From Chiua virens (Eukaryota; Basidiomycota; Agaricomycetes; Boletales; Boletaceae), in contig JAHNUO010000006.1 in NCBI GenBank assembly GCA_019787685.1, forward strand, positions 248,001 to 312,000: a stretch of DNA of 64,000 bases. Direction: 5' to 3'. Of the stretch, positions 59,201-64,000 are shown one piece after another. The position numbers and the translations under genes are program-made. The first letter of the stretch is position 1; each line of letters opens with the position of its first letter. Under the pieces are notes generated by a model. That model was not told where the DNA came from. It saw only the letters and a list, made by a program, of their open reading frames with translations, and searched no databases.

Positions 59201-60186
59201 CGGCCAAACCATCCCAAGTGGGCTGATTTAGTATATCGTTGACTGGTGGCCCTAGTATTTGCTTGAACGTATCAAGCCAGACGGGAAGTATGTTCTCTGT
59301 TGCCTCCTTCACAGCTTGGGGGTGTTGCTCCTTCACCATGTAGAGCGCAGTAACGCACTGAGAGAAAACTGAGATACTCTGCGATCGGGTCAATGGGGTG
59401 TGTTGCTAAAGGAATCTTGAATAATGTAATGGATAGCATACAAGGACGTTTTCACCTGCGAATTATTTAGAATGGTAAGGAGTACCGGGAGGAGTTGACG
59501 AAGGACGGGTAAAATTTGATCTTCTGTGAGATCCGACTTGATAAACTCCGTCAATACTTGCATTGCACCGTGGACAGAGTTGGAAGAACTGGAGGAAATT
59601 AGTTGGATAAGACCGTTGAGCAAGTCTGGATATTCATCCGGCCAGTCGCAGGACGCAACCGAGGACAACACGTGAGCCTGCATACGGAGGTCAGATCGGC
59701 GCTGAAAAGTGTTACTGCTACCAACACTCATTGATCTTATTTTGCGATCCGAATCGGAAAGCCCATTGAACACTGCTTGACGGATTTGTGCTTTTATCTA
59801 CAGATGTCAATCAAGATCAGATGGAAGGAAGAGAGATCGACCTCGACAGGCGGCGCGTTTCCTTTGAACTGAGGAAAGTAGGGGGACCATCGCTCGGTGA
59901 CGTACTTCCTGAGGACGATGCTCGCTGAGTACAAGAGTGTCAGAGACGACCGAGAGACACGTGGAGAAAGGACATATCTGTCGAAGAGAGCCATCCGCGT
60001 TTTGTGCTAATGCGAGCTGAGACAACGCCAAGCCCGCGTCTGGAGACGCGTCAAGAGCGATCTGTCGCTCGCGATGAAAGACATGCCTGGGTGTTGTAGA
60101 GCCTCTGATATCTTTAGCTCGGCTGCAACTCTAATATTTGGATCTGTGCTGAGGGTATCTGCGAGCAGTTGCTGTATGTTCGCCAT
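56202..60186 (-). CDS. Importin-beta family receptor, Kap114/importin-9-like
   Basis: This karyopherin carries cargo (in yeast, TBP and histones) into the nucleus. It starts MANIQQLLADTLSTDPNIRV (60186), with the N-terminal Ran-binding HEAT region ALSQLALAQNADGSLRQ and SIVLRKYVTERWSPYFPQFK. HEAT repeats follow, for example AHVLSSVASCDWPDEYPDLL, NVVRGGKAKQWLESQG and PYVARIAQDLGPFLLLTTED. ANAFVAQEEDETETY is typical of this subfamily. Near the C-terminus, the acidic stretch FDDDDDDDLKND is followed by HIVRFFTDCAARNANNFAAN and LSAEEILIVRQLVRQ. Introns are short and numerous; the first seems to use a GC donor (CAG/GCATGT near 60092). I followed most exons but not every junction. It is divergent from the F-box gene. 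A truncated dead copy lies at 27.5-29.1 kb. Confidence 0.85.
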
Positions 60187-60365
60187 GACCGTGAATCAAA
60201 GTGAACTCGACGCTCGCTCACGTGGGCGTACAAAGGTGGCGGGAAGTTGCCGCGAGGTAAACTCAGTGAAGGGGATCCGAGTCCGAAAAAGTTGGATTCC
60301 GCTCGGACCCTCCCTTTTTCCCTGCCACCATCCTTCGAGCCCTGACTGACCCACTACACATCCTG
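60187..60365. promoter_or_regulatory. Bidirectional promoter, importin and F-box gene
   Basis: 179 bases separate the two divergent ATG codons. A C/T-rich run (CCTCCCTTTTTCCCTGCC) precedes the F-box gene. No TATA box is seen. Confidence 0.4.
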
Positions 60366-63224
60366 ATGGCTCCCAGGAAACGTGTTCAGTCTCAGGCTGC
60401 CGGCCCCCCACAAGCGCTTGTCGATAACGCCAAGAAGCGCAGAGCTGCCACCGACGCCTCTACTAATGCGGCCTCGAGGAAGAGGAAGCGTGCCTCGGAA
60501 GCTGAGGCCTCTCAAGTCGAACAAGCCAAAGTTAAGAGGCCTAAATGGGGTCGGGTCGTAGGAAGACTTGCCGGCCTCATGGAAATGCCCATGGATATCT
60601 TGTTTGAGGTGCGCCCCTGACTGCACTTCGAGTCGGATCCTCCGTAATCATCTGGGATTCAGATATTCGGACATCTCATGCCATTGGATGTGTTACGTCT
60701 CGCGCGCACCACAAAGCAATTCAGACGCTTGCTCATGCATCGCTCTGCCGTCTCGATCTGGATTGCCGCCCGCAAAAATGTTCCTGACTTGCCGGATTGT
60801 CCCCCGTACATGAGCGAGCCCCAGTTTGCAAATCTTGTTTTTGATACACATTGCCATGTTAGTTTTATTCTTTCTCCCCACATGGACGTAAACTGACCAC
60901 CTTTCAGGAATGCTTGGCGCCAAACATTCGATCTGTTGATTGGCGCATAGCGCGACGCATTTGTTCCAAGTGTGCCAAGGAATGGTAAGTGTTACATTTG
61001 CACTCGTGCATAGAGATTGAATTTCACCGTATCGTCACAGCATGGTGGAAGATTACTCTTGCTTCCATGGCGAGTCTGTTTACAAAGCAGTTCCCAGTAA
61101 ATATGGGAGTAAGTGATTGTAACCTTGCATACTTTTTTCCCTCGTTGAATGTTCCCTAGAACGAGGTCGACCCTCCTATTATGCCAAAGATCTAAACGAA
61201 TTTCAGTTGAAGAGGGCATCCTTCACTGAACCAGAGGAACGTGACAAGTTCGTGAAGGAGCGTCAAGCATTGGTTGTTCAGATGGAAAAGGTATTGTCAG
61301 ATCCACGAGTTCCTGTGAAGTTGTGATTGATGACATATTTGTTTTTCACAGCACGGTGCCCAACTCGAAGCGTGGGCTGCGAATCAAGCTAAGGACCGCT
61401 CGGAGCAACTTGATGACCTTCGACGCGAAAGGAAGGAAGCGTGAGTCTGCTACGCACCTATCACAAGAGCGTACTGAACAAGAACCGCAGTATTATCGAG
61501 AAGTTAACGCATTTAGGTTGGGGCCACGAGATCGAGCAGATCCCTTACCGTGATGATTTGTCCCATCACAGACTCGTCAAACAGCCAACTCGCTTGACCC
61601 CTCGCAGTAGGTTCCAACCCCCTCGCAGGATCATTCTTTATCTCATTCCTTCCAGTTTGGGCCAATATTCAGGGCGAGATGGTCAATTACATGGAACAAA
61701 TGAAGACCCAACGCCTTGAGCGGGAACGCAAAGCCCTGGTCATTTCACGCAAAAGAATTGCGATATCTATACTTCGCGACTACAAGATTTCTCGCCTTCC
61801 CTTGACGGATATCATGCCTGAGCCGATGGACTTCTGTGCCCTCCCGCCGGTCCTGGAAATACTCGAGCTTCCCACCGAGACGCAAGTAACCGAAGCCACG
61901 TTTGCCCCAATCGTGGAGACTATGGATGAATTCATAAGTGAATGGCGTACCGGAATTCTTGGACAACTTGTGCAGAAAGTCAAGGATTCCTTGCATCCGC
62001 CCCCAGTCAGCCGTCAAAGCGAGTCCGCCACTACTACAGCAACCAGCGGCACAGCGAGTTCATCTTCAGCACACCCATCAGGAAAGGGGAAAGCTAAGGC
62101 TGTTGAACCTCCTATCCCAAACGACTCTCAGATCATTCAAGATCTTTCGTTAGCCACTACAGTCTTCAACTGCAAAAACTGCAACCCTCGCTTTGGCAAC
62201 TATGGTCATTATGGCTCAAGCTACGGCGCCGATACCGACTCAGAAGACGAGTTCTTCGATTGGGAGTTCGGCTTTGGCCCTCGCCGCTTACGCTCGACCT
62301 CCAATCCCCTTTTCTTTCCCAAGGTCTTAGGGCATCGCTGTCTGACGAAGCAGCATGGGTTCAACTGGGATAACCCCAATGGTGATCCTACTAGGCAATA
62401 CGATTATCCCATGGGCAATCGTACTCGGTGGGGCTGTCACCTCCTTCAGCTAGACGAGAAGGCCGGCAAGATGGCTGCGAATGTCATTTCGGCATGCGAG
62501 TTGGATCCGGAGACGACGACAAGTGTTCAGATGGACGAATCGAGTCATCGGTTGGCCTGTCTCGAATGCCTTGATTGGTCAGACGAAGTGCAGGACGAAG
62601 CCGAGGCGTCGGTGTTTGGTTGGCGTGCAGCAGTGAGCTCCATCTGACCCATGTGTTCCTAGACTAACGTTTGAATAGGTCACTCACAATTGTCGTATGC
62701 ATCCAGCCAGAACGAACATCAAATGGAAGTTGATCGACGACAAACTCGCAACTCGTATCGTAGATGCCGACGAAGAGTATAAGCTCAATTCTATTGTTTC
62801 GATGTTAATGCTACAAGGCTTAGTTCCGGATGCATACGCGGATCCCCCCGAGGAAGTAGCGTGGCTCTGCGTACAGTGTATGGATCTTCCCAACGAAACA
62901 GAGTGTATGGAGCTCTCGAAGATGAAGACTCATCTTAACATGACGTATGTCTGGGATCATCCATCCAGCATAAATTCGAGGGTTAATTGTGTATCTTTCA
63001 GGCATTCTATCTCGGAGCCGCAAGAAAACCGAGACTATTATAAAGATTACGAGGTCCCCCAGGGTCGCAAAGCACGCATCCCGAAGCTAAGAATTACTCT
63101 CAATATGGATAGACCGTACGACGTTCCTGGTCCAGGTGAAAGACGCCATGAATCGTGGTGCTTGGGGCTCTCGCTTTCGGATGAAGAGTTCGAAGATGAT
63201 TATTTTGATGATTATTTCTTCTAA
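60366..63224 (+). CDS. F-box protein with CxxC pairs
   Basis: A basic N-terminus (AKKRRAATDASTNAASRKRK) leads into an F-box, MEMPMDILFEIFGHLMPLDV then LRLARTTKQFRRLLMHR, which would bind Skp1 in an SCF ubiquitin ligase. The rest shows no standard substrate-binding repeat. It contains a charged helical stretch (FKLKRASF-type, then QLEAWAANQAKDRSEQLDDL and NYMEQMKTQRLERERKALVI), a Ser/Thr-rich linker, and four CxxC pairs: RRICSKCAKEW, FNCKNCNPRFG, LACLECLDWSD and WLCVQCMDLPN. The end is acidic (EEFEDDYFDDYFF). There are about ten short introns, and reading frames join well through the parts I traced. It resembles large F-box families common in Agaricomycetes, whose targets are unknown. Confidence 0.8.
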
Positions 63225-63614
63225 TCAGCATGATGCCTTTGCTATCGACCTGATGGACTTGTAAATTATGTTCCTTGTTTCGGTATCGTACCCTCCCTAT
63301 TATTTCTACGAATCCTTTCTATTGGTATTGTGGTTGTACATAATGCTAACTTTGCCGAAGTAGAACTGAGGAGTCAGTATTGCCGGGATTGAGTTGGCAG
63401 TGGTGACAACTAGTTTCTCGCACTTAGCATAAGAAAGATCGGGAAGAGGATAGGAGGAAGCAAAATTTGTGGATAGAAGTTCAATGGAACAGTTACCAAG
63501 CGAACAAACTCGAGAAACATATGTTGGAAATCAGAAGAAACTCGTACGCGCGCAATGTCCAGCGGACGATCGCTGTCACGCTAACTTGAATGTCCAAGTC
63601 TCATAGATTCGAGT
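63225..63614. other. Convergent 3' flanks, nothing seen
   Basis: About 390 bases between the stop codons of the F-box gene (plus) and uS15 (minus). AT-leaning, with no coding motif. Confidence 0.45.
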
Positions 63615-64000
63615 CTAAATAACCAATTCCCCTTCTACACTACCCTTGTTAAGACCCAATCGCGGAAGAATCGCCTCGTAACGATCTCGATCTAAACGCT
63701 CGAGATACCGGAGAACCTTGGCTCGGTTATGAACGAGCTGGCGCAGGGCTCTCCGGTTTGCAACGTCCTTTCGGAACTGCAGTAGGTGTGACCATAAATT
63801 GCGGATTTGAAAGGTCAGTAGCGCAGCTGTCAGACGAATTGGTAAGGGGTGGCGTACGATATGAATCTAAACTCGTACCTTGAACCTCTGGTCGACCCGT
63901 ATCATTCGGTTGTTCGGGAGTCGAGAAGGATGCAATGATGCGTCTACGATTCTCGTAGGCAAGACCCTTCGCGTTCGCATTCCTGAGGTCCACCACTCGG
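63615..64000 (-). CDS. Mitochondrial ribosomal protein uS15, 3' part
   Basis: A small-subunit protein that binds the three-way junction of 16S-type rRNA. Exon 63879 to beyond 64000 reads AYENRRRIIASFSTPEQPND then TGRPEVQ; after an intron (GTACGA...GACAG), exon 63826-63615 reads AALLTFQIRNLWSHLLQFRK, DVANRRALRQLVHNRAKVLR, YLERLDRDRYEAILPRLGLN and KGSVEGELVI. The pattern EVQ-A-LT-I-L--HL and RR-L--LV--R-K-L-YL matches S15. The long N-terminal part before EVQ suggests the mitochondrial form, since bacterial S15 begins close to it. The 5' end lies outside the window. Confidence 0.88.

Noticed and set aside
63590..63625. TTCGA-containing hairpin resembling a tRNA T-arm
   Set aside because: No acceptor stem, D-arm or anticodon arm fits around it, and it overlaps the stop codon region of uS15.

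Overview
The window looks like nuclear DNA of a filamentous basidiomycete, most likely an Agaricomycete. Genes are compact and cut by many short GT-AG introns of about 45-60 bases, including two 15-base microexons. Neighbouring genes are often divergent over promoters of 90-220 bases. The encoded proteins are eukaryotic housekeeping proteins (raptor, dynactin p150, enolase, Nug2, importin, centrin). I see no operons, CRISPR arrays, rRNA or convincing tRNA. I cannot fix the species.

Layout. 0-9 kb: protein-L-isoaspartate methyltransferase (-) and Swi5 (+) share a promoter, followed by an RCC1-repeat protein (-) and TORC1 subunit raptor/Kog1 (-). 9-14 kb: dynactin p150Glued (+). 14-17.5 kb: two decayed HNH-nuclease family copies in inverted orientation, one almost free of CpG, and a C2H2 zinc-finger relic. 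17.5-26 kb: LTO1 (+), copper amine oxidase (-), an unrecognised conserved gene (+) and a possible Pbn1/PIG-X-like ER protein (-). 26-30.5 kb: a C2H2 gene, an importin pseudogene, a C2H2 fragment and centrin (+). 31.8-39.4 kb: two related Msn2-like C2H2 transcription factors separated by a long non-coding interval. 40-45 kb: xanthine dioxygenase (-) and GH47 alpha-mannosidase (+), divergent. 45-48.6 kb: no genes, probably decayed repeats. 48.6-54 kb: Nug2 GTPase, enolase and a small unknown gene, all (+). 54-60 kb: another C2H2 pseudogene, an enolase fragment and the complete importin (-). 60-64 kb: an F-box protein (+) and the 3' part of mitochondrial uS15 (-).

Two themes stand out. First, pieces of local genes (importin, enolase, one C2H2 family, the HNH family) recur as degenerate copies, so the window records repeated segmental duplication and decay. 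Second, several otherwise well-conserved genes carry isolated single extra bases that break the frame. The same +1 type recurs in unrelated genes, which suggests sequence error more than biology.

The genes do not form one pathway. They cover TORC1 signalling, microtubule motor and centrosome functions (dynactin, centrin), recombination repair (Swi5), ribosome biogenesis (Nug2, LTO1), nuclear import, protein glycosylation, amine and purine catabolism, glycolysis and transcription. No previously undescribed multi-gene system is evident. The best candidates for new biology are the unrecognised conserved protein at 22-24.8 kb, the paired transcription factors, and the dispersed C2H2 and HNH families.
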